7,261 nucleotides of DNA from Nitrospirota bacterium (GCA_030605915.1 JAUWHM010000152.1:1-7261), one strand, 5' to 3'; positions 1 to 6,669 are shown, numbered from the stretch's first letter. Numbers and translations are program-made. Notes: a model not told the origin generated them from the letters alone.

Positions 1-12
1 GCTTAGAGAATA

Positions 13-621
13 ATGATAAAAGTTAGCCAAGGGACACATAGAAGAGTAAACGTGTCCTTTTCATACAACCCTGACTACGTAAGAAAGATTAAGTCTATTA
101 AGGACTATAGATGGCATCCTGAGGAAAAACACTGGGGTTTCCAATGCTCCGATAAAGTTCTGACAGAAATTCTATCTGTCTTTGCTGGAGAGGAGGTAAG
201 TTTTGCCCCATCCTTGCAAGCCTTGCTATCCCAGGAAGATAAGAGAAAGTTAGCAAATAGTACAATCTTGATACAGGGCCTATGCCCAACTGAACCAAGA
301 AAAACAAGAAAAGGAAACCCGGCGTGGAGAAGCAAATTTGAAGATATAGGGAAAGAACCGCTTTTTGACCGGGTCCGAGATCTTATCCGGCTAAAACATT
401 ATTCCATACAGCGAAGCAGTACTGCCTTACGGCACTGCTTTTCGGTGCTTCGGCTGTGTTTCACCGTACGAACAGAACGAACTTATCTCTGCTGGATTAA
501 GAGATACATTCTTTTCCACAATAAGCGGCACCCGAAAGATATGGGAGAACTGGAAATCGAGGACTTTCTCTCCCATTTGGCACAGGCATATCTGCCCCTT
601 AGAGCAAATTCTTTATCCTAA
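13..621 (+). pseudogene. Truncated HARP-domain tyrosine recombinase (integron-integrase-like), catalytic domain missing
   Basis: Residues about 10-45 (SYNPDYVRKIKSIKDYRWHP, then the KHWGF region) look like the HARP-type fold found at the N-terminus of some XerD/integron-like integrases. From residue 117 (LFDRVRDLIRLKHYSI) to HLA at 188-190 the protein follows the N-terminal SAM-like core-binding domain of that family, including RTERTYLCWIKRYILFHNKR and MGELEIEDFLSHLA. Twenty residues (133-152) interrupt the normally contiguous HYSI-RTE join. After HLA, around base 583, similarity stops and 12 unrelated residues lead to a stop. The whole catalytic domain (Arg-His-Arg-Tyr) is absent, so it cannot recombine DNA. 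Full-length relatives should be about twice this length. The ATG at 13 is the likely start because an in-frame TAG lies at 4-6; the ribosome binding site is weak. It is best read as a remnant of a mobile or integron-like element. Family call is confident; loss of function is inferred from the missing domain. Confidence 0.8.
409..468 (+). repeat. 60-bp hairpin-forming block inserted in frame in the recombinase
   Basis: The block adds exactly 20 codons between Ile132 and Arg153, where family members read HYS-x-RTE without a gap. It is flanked by TAC on both sides (407-409 and 467-469), compatible with a 2-3 base target duplication. It is rich in self-complementarity. Left arm 412-426 pairs with 431-444 around a TTAC loop, with small bulges. 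CGGTG (443-447) pairs with CACCG (462-466). TACGG (428-432) pairs with CCGTA (464-468). This resembles protein-embedded palindromic elements of the Rickettsia type in concept, but I recognise no named family. The insertion is judged from remembered family consensus, not from an alignment. Confidence 0.55.
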
Positions 622-644
622 AAAAGCCGAATCTGCCATTTAAA

Positions 645-674
645 GCCAAAAATCAAGTGCTCAGAATTTTTGGC
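645..674 (+). terminator. Weak AT-rich hairpin after the recombinase remnant
   Basis: GCCAAAAAT (645-653) and ATTTTTGGC (666-674) form a perfect 9-bp stem with a 12-base loop. A run of six T follows at 680-685, a few bases beyond the stem. The stem is AT-rich and the T-run is not directly adjacent, so terminator function is only possible. It lies between the broken recombinase and the acs promoter, where a terminator would insulate the operon. Confidence 0.25.
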
Positions 675-702
675 CAGAATTTTTTCAGGTCAGAATTTTT
701 TC
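662..702 (+). repeat. Three CAGAATTTTT(T) direct repeats next to the acs promoter
   Basis: CAGAATTTTTGG (662-673), CAGAATTTTTTC (675-686) and CAGAATTTTTTC (691-702) are direct repeats spaced 13 and 16 bases apart. The last copy ends one base before the predicted -35 box at 703. Such a position suits a regulator-binding array or an A/T-rich UP-like element for RNA polymerase. They might instead be remnants linked to the recombinase fragment. The repeat is plain in the sequence; any role is inferred. Confidence 0.6.
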
Positions 703-731
703 TTGCCTTAACTCTAATTTCATGGTATAAA
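703..731 (+). promoter_or_regulatory. Predicted sigma-70-type promoter for the acs operon
   Basis: TTGCCT (703-708) and TATAAA (726-731) match four of six and five of six consensus bases, with the ideal 17-base spacer. Transcription would start near 738, giving a leader of about 100 bases before acsC. No better candidate is visible between the recombinase remnant and acsC. Confidence 0.55.
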
Positions 732-774
732 TATGGATGCGCGTGAAAGGTCAAGCGTGAAAAGAGTAGTGGTC

Positions 775-819
775 AGCCCGCTCTGCTCTAATTTTAAGAA
801 GGTATGAATAAAGCGGGCT
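775..819 (+). promoter_or_regulatory. Inverted repeat in the acsC leader
   Basis: AGCCCGCT (775-782) and AGCGGGCT (812-819) are perfect 8-bp complements separated by 29 bases. The 3' arm ends seven bases before the AAGGAG ribosome binding site (827-832) of acsC. In RNA this forms a GC-rich stem; in DNA it could be an operator. No riboswitch class is recognised; in particular I do not see a B12-box-like element, although a cobalamin riboswitch would make sense here. Confidence 0.45.
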
Positions 820-840
820 AATATATAAGGAGAATTAGGA

Positions 841-2196
841 ATGGCTTTGACCGGACTGGATATCTATAAGCAGTTGCCGAAAACGAACTGTGGGGAGTGC
901 GGTCTCCCAACCTGTTTGGCGTTCGCCATGCAGTTGGCGGCCAAGAAGACCTCCTTGGATAAGTGCCCGCATGTCACTGAGGAGGGAAGAGCCGCCCTTG
1001 AGGGAGCCTCCGCTCCACCCATAAGATTGGTTACCATTGGCACCGGTGAGAAGAAGGTAGGGGTGGGCAACGAGACGGTGCTTTTCCGCCACGAAGAGAC
1101 ATTCTATCATCCAACCGGTATTGCTATTACTGTTAACGATGATCTGGAGGGTGACGATTTAGAGAAAAGAATCGGGGCTATCCAGTCTCTTCAGTTCGAG
1201 CGGGTGGGACAGAGAATTGAGATTAACTTAGTGGCTATTCGCCAGGGCGATAATAGCTCCGCGGCCCGGTATGCTGAGGTGGTGAAGAAGGTTATGGCTA
1301 AGTTGGACTTGCCTCCTATTTTGATGAGCAGCAGTCCAGAAAGTTTAGAGGAAGCCCTAAAGGTATGTGCAGAGATGAAACCTTTAATATACGCTGCCGA
1401 TAGCAATAATTATGAAGCGGTAGCCAAATTAGCTAAAGACCACTCCTGCCCTCTAACCGTGAAGGGGAATGGACTGGAAGAGCTATCTTCTCTTACTGAG
1501 AAAATATCCTCCTCAGGAATCCAGGACCTCGTTCTTGATTCTGGCCGGAGAGATATGGTTAGCACCCTTTCCGATCTCACCCAGATTCGAAGACTTGCTC
1601 TTCGGAAGACCTACCGTCCATTGGGCTATCCCACTATTGCCTTCACTTCCGAGAAAGACCCCTTCCAGGAGACCGCCCAAGCCTGCGCTTATATCGCCAA
1701 GTATGCTAACATTGTCGTCTTGGATGGCGCAGAGCCCTGGCAGCTCCTTCCCGTTCTCACACTCCGCCAGAATATCTACACCGACCCTCAGAAGCCAATT
1801 CAAGTTGAGCCCAAGGTTTATGAAGTGGGAACCGTCATTGATAAATCACCCGTTCTGGTAACCACAAACTTCTCCCTCACCTACTTTACCGTGGAAGGGG
1901 ATGTGGAGGCAAGCAAGGTGGCCAGCCTCATTGTGGTCGTGGACACGGAAGGGACATCCGTCCTCACTGCCTGGGCGGCGGAGAAGTTTACCGCCGAGAG
2001 CATTGCTTCAGCGGTCAAGAAATACACTGTGGAAGAGAAAGTCTCCCATAGGAAGTTAATTATCCCAGGCTTTGTGGCTGTCCTAAGTGGAAAGTTAGAG
2101 GAAGAGTTGCCAGGATGGAAAGTCCTGGTCGGTCCCCGGGAGTCCTCGGGCATTCCTACTTACCTAAAGAATACCTGGAAAGAAGTAAGTTTATAG
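841..2196 (+). CDS. acsC: Corrinoid iron-sulfur protein large subunit (acetyl-CoA decarbonylase/synthase gamma subunit)
   Basis: This is the corrinoid- and 4Fe-4S-carrying large subunit of CoFeSP, the cytoplasmic methyl carrier of the Wood-Ljungdahl pathway. It accepts a methyl group from AcsE and passes it to acetyl-CoA synthase. The N-terminal cluster domain carries Cys17, Cys20, Cys25 and Cys42 (C-X2-C-X4-C-X16-C), the pattern expected for the low-potential cluster. A TIM-barrel-like middle runs from about residue 90 to 320. The C-terminal cobalamin-binding domain (about 325-451) holds the typical TTNFSLTYF (341-349), IPGFVAVLSG (408-417) and VGPRESSGIP (430-439) stretches. At 451 residues it is close to the Moorella protein. 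AAGGAG lies eight bases before the ATG, and the start places the conserved cysteines correctly. It is first in an operon with acsV, acsD and acsE. Nothing looks broken. Confidence 0.96.
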   Translation: MALTGLDIYKQLPKTNCGECGLPTCLAFAMQLAAKKTSLDKCPHVTEEGRAALEGASAPPIRLVTIGTGEKKVGVGNETVLFRHEETFYHPTGIAITVNDDLEGDDLEKRIGAIQSLQFERVGQRIEINLVAIRQGDNSSAARYAEVVKKVMAKLDLPPILMSSSPESLEEALKVCAEMKPLIYAADSNNYEAVAKLAKDHSCPLTVKGNGLEELSSLTEKISSSGIQDLVLDSGRRDMVSTLSDLTQIRRLALRKTYRPLGYPTIAFTSEKDPFQETAQACAYIAKYANIVVLDGAEPWQLLPVLTLRQNIYTDPQKPIQVEPKVYEVGTVIDKSPVLVTTNFSLTYFTVEGDVEASKVASLIVVVDTEGTSVLTAWAAEKFTAESIASAVKKYTVEEKVSHRKLIIPGFVAVLSGKLEEELPGWKVLVGPRESSGIPTYLKNTWKEVSL

Positions 2197-2249
2197 AACT
2201 CAATAAACTCTACTAACTCAATGACCCCAAGTAGGAGGGAAGTGAGTTA
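2197..2249 (+). promoter_or_regulatory. Direct and inverted repeats around the acsV ribosome binding site
   Basis: AACTCAAT occurs twice (2197-2204 and 2215-2222), 18 bases apart. TAACTCA (2214-2220) and TGAGTTA (2243-2249) are perfect 7-bp complements. They enclose the strong Shine-Dalgarno AGGAGGG (2233-2239), which would sit in the loop. The Shine-Dalgarno is 17 bases from the acsV ATG, longer than usual, and the 3' arm of the stem lies between them. Folding might alter this spacing or tune acsV translation relative to acsC. Confidence 0.4.
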
Positions 2250-2256
2250 ACTTGCG

Positions 2257-4200
2257 ATGAGTAAATGTAAAGTCACTTTTCATCCAGATGGAAAGAGCGT
2301 CATGATAGAGAAAGGGGAGGACCTCCTCCATGCGGCGGTGGCCGCCGGGGTCTACATCAACAGTTCCTGTGGAGGAGATGGAGTATGCGGACGCTGCCGG
2401 GTAATAGTTAAAAGAGGTGAGGTGACTTCCGAGCCCACCGGGCGGCTGAGTGAGGAGGAGAAAGCAAGAGGATATTGCTTAGCCTGCCGCACTACCGTGG
2501 GGGGAGATGTTGAAGTTGAAATTCCTCCCGAATCCCGCCTGGAGGAAGAACAAATTCTGACTGAGGAAGCCAAGGCCAGCCGTTTAGTTGGTCTCTATAG
2601 TCAGGCAGAGGAGATAGAAGTCATCCCTGAGGAAGAGGGACTTCTCTTAACCCATAGTCCCCTGGCTACCAAACTCTATCTTGAACTCCCTCCTCCCACC
2701 CTCCAGGATAATATCAGCGACCTGGAAAGGCTCCACCGGGAAATTCGTAGAAACCGGGATATCCCTATTATGCAGGCCGGCTTAGCTAATGTGAAAAGGC
2801 TGGGGCGGCTCTTCCGGGAAGCCAACTGGCAGGTTACGGTCACCTTAGGGAAGAGGAATGGAACGGTGGAGATCGTCCTCATCGAACCCGGGGACACATC
2901 TAATAGGAACTACGGCGTAGCCGTGGATGTGGGAACTACTACGGTGGCCGCTCAACTTATCAATGTAAATACACGGCAGATATTAGGCACGAAAGCTACC
3001 CACAATACTCAGGCCAGCTACGGCGAGGATGTCATCTCCCGAATAATCTATGCCAGTGAGAAGGACGGTTTGGAGAAGCTTCATCATGCCGTCATAGATA
3101 ATATTAACAGTTTGATTCTTAGATTGGCTGAAGAGAATGGGATCTCCCTGAGCGATATAACGGCCATTATGTGTGCTGGGAATATGACCATGACCCATCT
3201 TCTGCTTCGGGTGGACCCCACATATCTGCGGCGGGAACCTTATGTCCCCACGGCTAACTTCGTCCCAGTAATCAGAGCATCCGAGGCGGGAATAAAGGTA
3301 AATCCACGCGGGCTACTGTCCTGCCTCCCAGGAGTATCAAGTTATGTGGGAGGGGACATTACGGCTGGAACCTTAGCCTCAGGAATGGCTGATTCAGAAG
3401 ACCTCTCCATGCTCATAGATATAGGCACCAACGGGGAAATTGTCCTTGGTAACAGAGACTGGCTTGTCTGCTGCTCCTCATCGGCCGGTCCGGCCTTCGA
3501 GGGCTGTGGGGTGAAGAGTGGAATGCGGGCAGTGAAAGGAGCCATCCAGAAATTAGAGATAGACCCATCTAACTATGAGGTTAAATACATAACAATTGGA
3601 AATGTTAGGCCGAGAGGAATATGTGGTTCCGGGTTGATTGACGGACTGAGTGAACTCTTGAAGGCAGGGGTGATTGACCGCAGTGGGAAGATGAAGAAGG
3701 ATATAAAGACAGAGCGGATGCGGGAGAGGGAGGAAGGGCCGGAGTTTGTGCTCGCCTGGGAGAAGGAAGTGGACGGGCAGCGAGATATCGTCATAATGGA
3801 AGCTGATATTACTAACCTCATTCGCTCCAAGGGAGCAATCTATGCGGGAGCGGCCGTTCTGGCCAGAAGCATGGGACTTAAATTTTCTGATTTAGAAGGA
3901 ATATTCATTGCTGGCGGATTTGGTAATTACATGAATATTGAGAAGGCAATTCTCATCGGGCTTTTACCAGATATTTCTCTGGATAGAATACATTTCATCG
4001 GGAACAGTTCCTTGACCGGGGCAAGAAGGGCCATACTCTCTTACGAGGCCCTCAATAAGGTGAAAGAGATAGCCCATAAGATGACCTACTTCGAATTAAG
4101 CGTTGACCCCCGGTTCATGGACGAATATACCGGAGCTCTATTCCTGCCCCACACTGATATGGAGTTGTTCCCGTCAGTGAAGAAGAAGCTGAAGTTATAA
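2257..4200 (+). CDS. acsV: Reductive activator of the corrinoid iron-sulfur protein (RACo; 2Fe-2S plus ASKHA ATPase)
   Basis: The enzyme restores CoFeSP after accidental oxidation by driving electron transfer to Co(II) with ATP hydrolysis. The N-terminal plant-type ferredoxin domain (about 1-95) has Cys38, Cys44, Cys47 and Cys74 (C-X5-C-X2-C-Xn-C); Cys77 is an extra cysteine nearby. A linker and middle domain follow. From about residue 218 the DUF4445/ASKHA ATPase begins: VAVDVGTTT (221-229, phosphate 1), LIDIGTNGE (386-394, phosphate 2), a GSGLIDGL segment and FIAGGFGN (550-557, adenosine region). Its 647 residues match the RACo family. Related DUF4445 proteins also reactivate other corrinoid methyltransferases, but its position between the two CoFeSP subunit genes supports the acs role. 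The ATG at 2257 is set by in-frame stops just upstream (TAA at 2248-2250); its Shine-Dalgarno is unusually distant. It begins 60 bases after acsC. Confidence 0.94.
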   Translation: MSKCKVTFHPDGKSVMIEKGEDLLHAAVAAGVYINSSCGGDGVCGRCRVIVKRGEVTSEPTGRLSEEEKARGYCLACRTTVGGDVEVEIPPESRLEEEQILTEEAKASRLVGLYSQAEEIEVIPEEEGLLLTHSPLATKLYLELPPPTLQDNISDLERLHREIRRNRDIPIMQAGLANVKRLGRLFREANWQVTVTLGKRNGTVEIVLIEPGDTSNRNYGVAVDVGTTTVAAQLINVNTRQILGTKATHNTQASYGEDVISRIIYASEKDGLEKLHHAVIDNINSLILRLAEENGISLSDITAIMCAGNMTMTHLLLRVDPTYLRREPYVPTANFVPVIRASEAGIKVNPRGLLSCLPGVSSYVGGDITAGTLASGMADSEDLSMLIDIGTNGEIVLGNRDWLVCCSSSAGPAFEGCGVKSGMRAVKGAIQKLEIDPSNYEVKYITIGNVRPRGICGSGLIDGLSELLKAGVIDRSGKMKKDIKTERMREREEGPEFVLAWEKEVDGQRDIVIMEADITNLIRSKGAIYAGAAVLARSMGLKFSDLEGIFIAGGFGNYMNIEKAILIGLLPDISLDRIHFIGNSSLTGARRAILSYEALNKVKEIAHKMTYFELSVDPRFMDEYTGALFLPHTDMELFPSVKKKLKL

Positions 4201-4217
4201 AATGGAGGTAAATAATA

Positions 4218-5219
4218 ATGCCGCTGGAACTGGTTAAGGAGAAGTGGACGGGGAAGATTAACGAGGTAACCATCGGAGCGACAAAGGGGGAAGGGGGAAC
4301 TCGGACCTCAAAGATTGTAGTAGGCGGGGAGACAGGCCTGCCTTTTCTCCACGAAGAAGGGGAGATGCCCCATCGCCCGGTGGTAGCCATGGAAGTCTGG
4401 GATACCGCTCCTTCAGATTGGCCGGAGGTCCTGGCTGCGCCATTTAAAGAGGTAATGGATGACCCCGGGCGCTGGAGTAAGAAGTGTGTGGAGGAATATG
4501 GAGCAGACTTACTTGCCCTGCGGCTCCAGAGCGCTCATTCTGACTGGGGCAACGCTTCCCCTGAGAAGGTAAGTGAAGGAGTAAAGAAGGTTCTTGAGGC
4601 AGTAGGTGTGCCCCTTATCATTTTAGGGCCAGGGCAGGATGACCGGGATAATGAAGTCCTGCCAAGATGTAGCGAGGTGGCCAAGGGGGAAAAGTGCCTC
4701 TTCGGCAATGCTACTCAGGATAACTACAAGACCTTAGTGGCTGCCTGCTTGGCCGATGGGCACAGCATCATTGGCGAATCTCCCATTGACATAAACATTG
4801 CTAAGCAGGTAAACATTTTAATCTCTGATATGGGATTCCCCCTGGAGAAAATAATCATGGATCCCACCACTGGAGGCCTGGGTTACGGCCTGGAATATAG
4901 CTATTCCATTATTGAGAGAGGCCGTCTGGCTGCTCTTGGGGCGGGAGATAAGACTATGGCCCTGCCCATAATCTGCCGGGTTGGTCAGGAGTCCTGGCGA
5001 GCCAAGGAGGCAAAGGCCGGGGAATCCGATTTTCCTGATTGGGGAGCCGTCTCAGAGCGGGGTCCTCTCTGGGAAGCAACGACCGCGGTGGCTCTGCTTC
5101 AGGCCGGTGCCGACATCTTGGTGATGCGCCATCCCAGGGCAGTGGAAAGTGTCAGGAAGACGATAGACAGTCTGACAAGAAAAAATCCGCTCAGGGATAG
5201 TGCCGAAACTTTAGATTAA
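4218..5219 (+). CDS. acsD: Corrinoid iron-sulfur protein small subunit (acetyl-CoA decarbonylase/synthase delta subunit)
   Basis: AcsD is the TIM-barrel partner of AcsC; together they form the CoFeSP heterodimer that cradles the corrinoid and docks AcsE, AcsV and acetyl-CoA synthase. Family features visible include VAMEVWDTAPSDWPEVL in the first quarter, ALRLQSAHSDWGNAS near the first third, GPGQDDRDNEVLP, and the strongly conserved DPTTGGLGYGLEYSYSI starting at Asp215. Near the end it has SDFPDWGAVSERGPLWEA and ADILVMRHPRAV. No cluster cysteine motif is present, as expected for the small subunit. At 333 residues it is slightly longer than I recall for the Moorella subunit; the charged last dozen residues may account for that. 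GGAGGT lies eight bases before the ATG, and the gene starts 17 bases after acsV, consistent with co-transcription. Its separation from acsC by acsV is a local gene-order feature. The gene looks complete. Confidence 0.95.
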   Translation: MPLELVKEKWTGKINEVTIGATKGEGGTRTSKIVVGGETGLPFLHEEGEMPHRPVVAMEVWDTAPSDWPEVLAAPFKEVMDDPGRWSKKCVEEYGADLLALRLQSAHSDWGNASPEKVSEGVKKVLEAVGVPLIILGPGQDDRDNEVLPRCSEVAKGEKCLFGNATQDNYKTLVAACLADGHSIIGESPIDINIAKQVNILISDMGFPLEKIIMDPTTGGLGYGLEYSYSIIERGRLAALGAGDKTMALPIICRVGQESWRAKEAKAGESDFPDWGAVSERGPLWEATTAVALLQAGADILVMRHPRAVESVRKTIDSLTRKNPLRDSAETLD

Positions 5220-5235
5220 GTTAGGGAGAGAGAAA

Positions 5236-6024
5236 ATGATCATTATTGGTGAAAAGATTAATGGTATGTATAAGGTGGTGGCCAAGGCCATCCAGGCGAA
5301 GGACAAGTCTGCAATCCAAAAACTGGCTGAGGAGCAGGTGTTCGCCTCAGCGGATTACTTGGATGTGAATACTGGTCCGGCCTCAGCTAATCCCGTGGAA
5401 GCAATGGAGTGGTTAGTGGATACTATTCAGGAAGTGACCGATACTCCTCTCTGTTTGGATACCACTAAACCAGAAGTTATGGAAGCCGGGCTGAAGAAAT
5501 GCAAATGTAAAGCAATGATAAATTCCACCACCGGTCAGGAGGAAAAACTCAATGCTTTTCTTGCCTTAGCTGCCAAATATGGTGCTGCTATCATTGGTTT
5601 AGCCATGGATGAGAAAGGAATTCCTCAGGATGCAGCCGCTCGGGCGGAGATAGCTCTTCGCATTGTGACTGCCGCTATGGAGAAAGGGATAAGTTTGGAT
5701 GACCTTTATATCGATCCCCTGATTCTGCCCGTTAATGTTGCCCAACCAACGGCTGGTCATGTCTTAGAAACACTGCGGCAACTTAAAGTTCTCTCTGACC
5801 CTCCTCCCAAAACGGTCCTTGGCCTTTCTAATATCTCCCAGGGAACCGAGGAAAGAGAATTGATAAATCGTACCTACCTGGTTATGGCCCAAGGCTGCGG
5901 ACTGGATGCGGCCATCCTGGACCCCTTAGATAGCCAGTTGATAGATGCCCTGATCACGGCAGACCTTTTACTGAACAAGAACATCTATTGCGACTCTTTC
6001 CTCAAAGCCTATAGAAAAAAATGA
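5236..6024 (+). CDS. acsE: 5-methyltetrahydrofolate:corrinoid/iron-sulfur protein Co-methyltransferase
   Basis: AcsE (MeTr) transfers the N5-methyl of methyltetrahydrofolate to Co(I) of CoFeSP, the entry of the methyl branch into acetyl-CoA synthesis. It is a single pterin-binding TIM barrel acting as a cytoplasmic dimer. The length, 262 residues, equals that of the Moorella enzyme as I recall it, and the alignment appears gapless. The active-site positions known from that enzyme are present: Asp75 (in LCLDTT), Asn96 (in AMINST), Asp160 (in LYIDPLILP) and Asn199 (in VLGLSNISQ). The C-terminal NRTYLVMAQGCGLDAA and YCDSFLK segments are also typical. The sequence starts MIIIGEKINGM, matching the family N-terminus, so the ATG at 5236 is secure; a GGGAGAG Shine-Dalgarno precedes it. 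The gap to acsD is 16 bases. A pterin-domain protein of another corrinoid system is unlikely, given the neighbours. Confidence 0.97.
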   Translation: MIIIGEKINGMYKVVAKAIQAKDKSAIQKLAEEQVFASADYLDVNTGPASANPVEAMEWLVDTIQEVTDTPLCLDTTKPEVMEAGLKKCKCKAMINSTTGQEEKLNAFLALAAKYGAAIIGLAMDEKGIPQDAAARAEIALRIVTAAMEKGISLDDLYIDPLILPVNVAQPTAGHVLETLRQLKVLSDPPPKTVLGLSNISQGTEERELINRTYLVMAQGCGLDAAILDPLDSQLIDALITADLLLNKNIYCDSFLKAYRKK

Positions 6025-6027
6025 TAT

Positions 6028-6073
6028 GGGGCAGGGCTCGAGGGGTAAATGTTGCCCCTACAACCATTTGCAA
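6028..6073 (+). repeat. GC-rich palindromic intergenic element
   Basis: Between acsE and yjbQ, AGGGG (6041-6045) pairs with CCCCT (6055-6059) around nine bases. GGGGCA (6028-6033) pairs alternatively with TGCCCC (6053-6058), and AAATG-TTG (6047-6054) pairs nearly perfectly with CAACCATTT (6061-6069). These are competing folds of one element. Its composition is like short interspersed repeats seen between genes in many bacterial genomes, which is an impression only. No T-run follows, so intrinsic termination is doubtful; it may weaken read-through or protect the acs mRNA end. Confidence 0.4.
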
Positions 6074-6095
6074 ACAGATTCCCAGACGGTAGATT

Positions 6096-6515
6096 ATGGC
6101 TGTTAGCACTAAAAAAATAAAGATTGATACCAAAGGCGATACGGATATCATTGATGTCACTGATGAGGTAGCGGCTTACCTAAAGGGGTCCGCATTAACC
6201 AATGGCACAGTAACTGTCTTCGTTCCCGGGTCAACAGCCGGAATTACTACCGTGGAATATGAGCCTGGCGTAATCAAGGACCTCCAAAGGGCATTCGAGG
6301 AGATTGCCTCCAAAGACAGGGAATATGCTCACAATAAGAAGTGGGGAGATATGAACGGTTACTCCCATGTGCGAGCTTCCCTCCTCGGTCCTTCCCTTAA
6401 TGTTCCTTTTATTGAAGGGAAACTGCAGCTTGGCCGCTGGCAACAAATCATCTTTATTGACTTTGACAATCGCCCTCGCTCAAGGGAAATAATTTTGCAG
6501 ATAGTGGGAGAATAG
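6096..6515 (+). CDS. yjbQ: YjbQ family protein (secondary thiamine-phosphate synthase-like, UPF0047)
   Basis: A complete 139-residue member of the YjbQ/UPF0047 family, which forms a small beta-rich trimer in the cytoplasm. Diagnostic segments are GSTAGITTVEYEPGVIKDL (from about residue 46), GYSHVRASLLGPSLNVPF in the second half, and LGRWQQIIFIDFDNRPRSRE near the end. Relatives are reported to have weak thiamine-phosphate synthase activity, but the physiological role of the family is unsettled. The ATG at 6096 is the first possible in-frame start because a TAG lies at 6090-6092, and MAVSTKKIKIDTKG fits the family N-terminus. No clear Shine-Dalgarno is visible. It lies 71 bases after acsE, across the palindromic element, so co-transcription with the acs genes is uncertain. 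There is no obvious functional tie to the Wood-Ljungdahl genes. Confidence 0.92.
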   Translation: MAVSTKKIKIDTKGDTDIIDVTDEVAAYLKGSALTNGTVTVFVPGSTAGITTVEYEPGVIKDLQRAFEEIASKDREYAHNKKWGDMNGYSHVRASLLGPSLNVPFIEGKLQLGRWQQIIFIDFDNRPRSREIILQIVGE

Positions 6516-6516
6516 A

Positions 6517-6669
6517 ATGGCGGACGAATATACTCGGCCTATCGAGGAGAGAGAAGAACAGTTTAAGATATTTGACAAAATTAAATCTAAGGTCCCGTAT
6601 ATAGCTCCTGAAAAGATAGAAAAGGACGTCCGCAAAGCAATTCAAGCAATTAGGAAAAAGCGTGTTTAA
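6517..6669 (+). CDS. Small antitoxin-like protein preceding a PIN toxin
   Basis: A 50-residue, highly charged protein starting MADEYTRPIEEREEQ and ending AIQAIRKKRV. It begins one base after the yjbQ stop, with GGGAG (6505-6509) about seven bases before the ATG. Its end overlaps the start of the PIN gene by eight bases, the arrangement typical of type II toxin-antitoxin pairs in which the antitoxin comes first. The size and the basic C-terminal helix (KDVRKAIQAIRKKRV) fit short antitoxins found beside PIN_3-family toxins, but no named DNA-binding fold can be recognised. The role is inferred from context. Since its toxin partner is truncated it may be a relic, although its own frame is intact. 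Confidence 0.6.
   Translation: MADEYTRPIEEREEQFKIFDKIKSKVPYIAPEKIEKDVRKAIQAIRKKRV

Noticed and set aside
662..702. The CAGAATTTTT repeats as a CRISPR array
   Set aside because: Units are 12 bases with 1- and 4-base spacers, far too short for CRISPR, and no cas genes are present.
733..807. Possible 24-residue leader peptide in the acsC leader (ATG at 733)
   Set aside because: No ribosome binding site precedes it, and the predicted transcript start near 738 would lie inside it. No regulatory codon run is visible.
1469..1861. Open frame of 130 codons on the + strand inside acsC
   Set aside because: It lies wholly within a well-conserved gene in another frame, has low-complexity proline/serine-rich content and matches no family.
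6068..6096. Possible promoter for yjbQ (TTGCAA box before the start)
   Set aside because: The matching -10 position (AGATTA) is poor and overlaps the start codon region.
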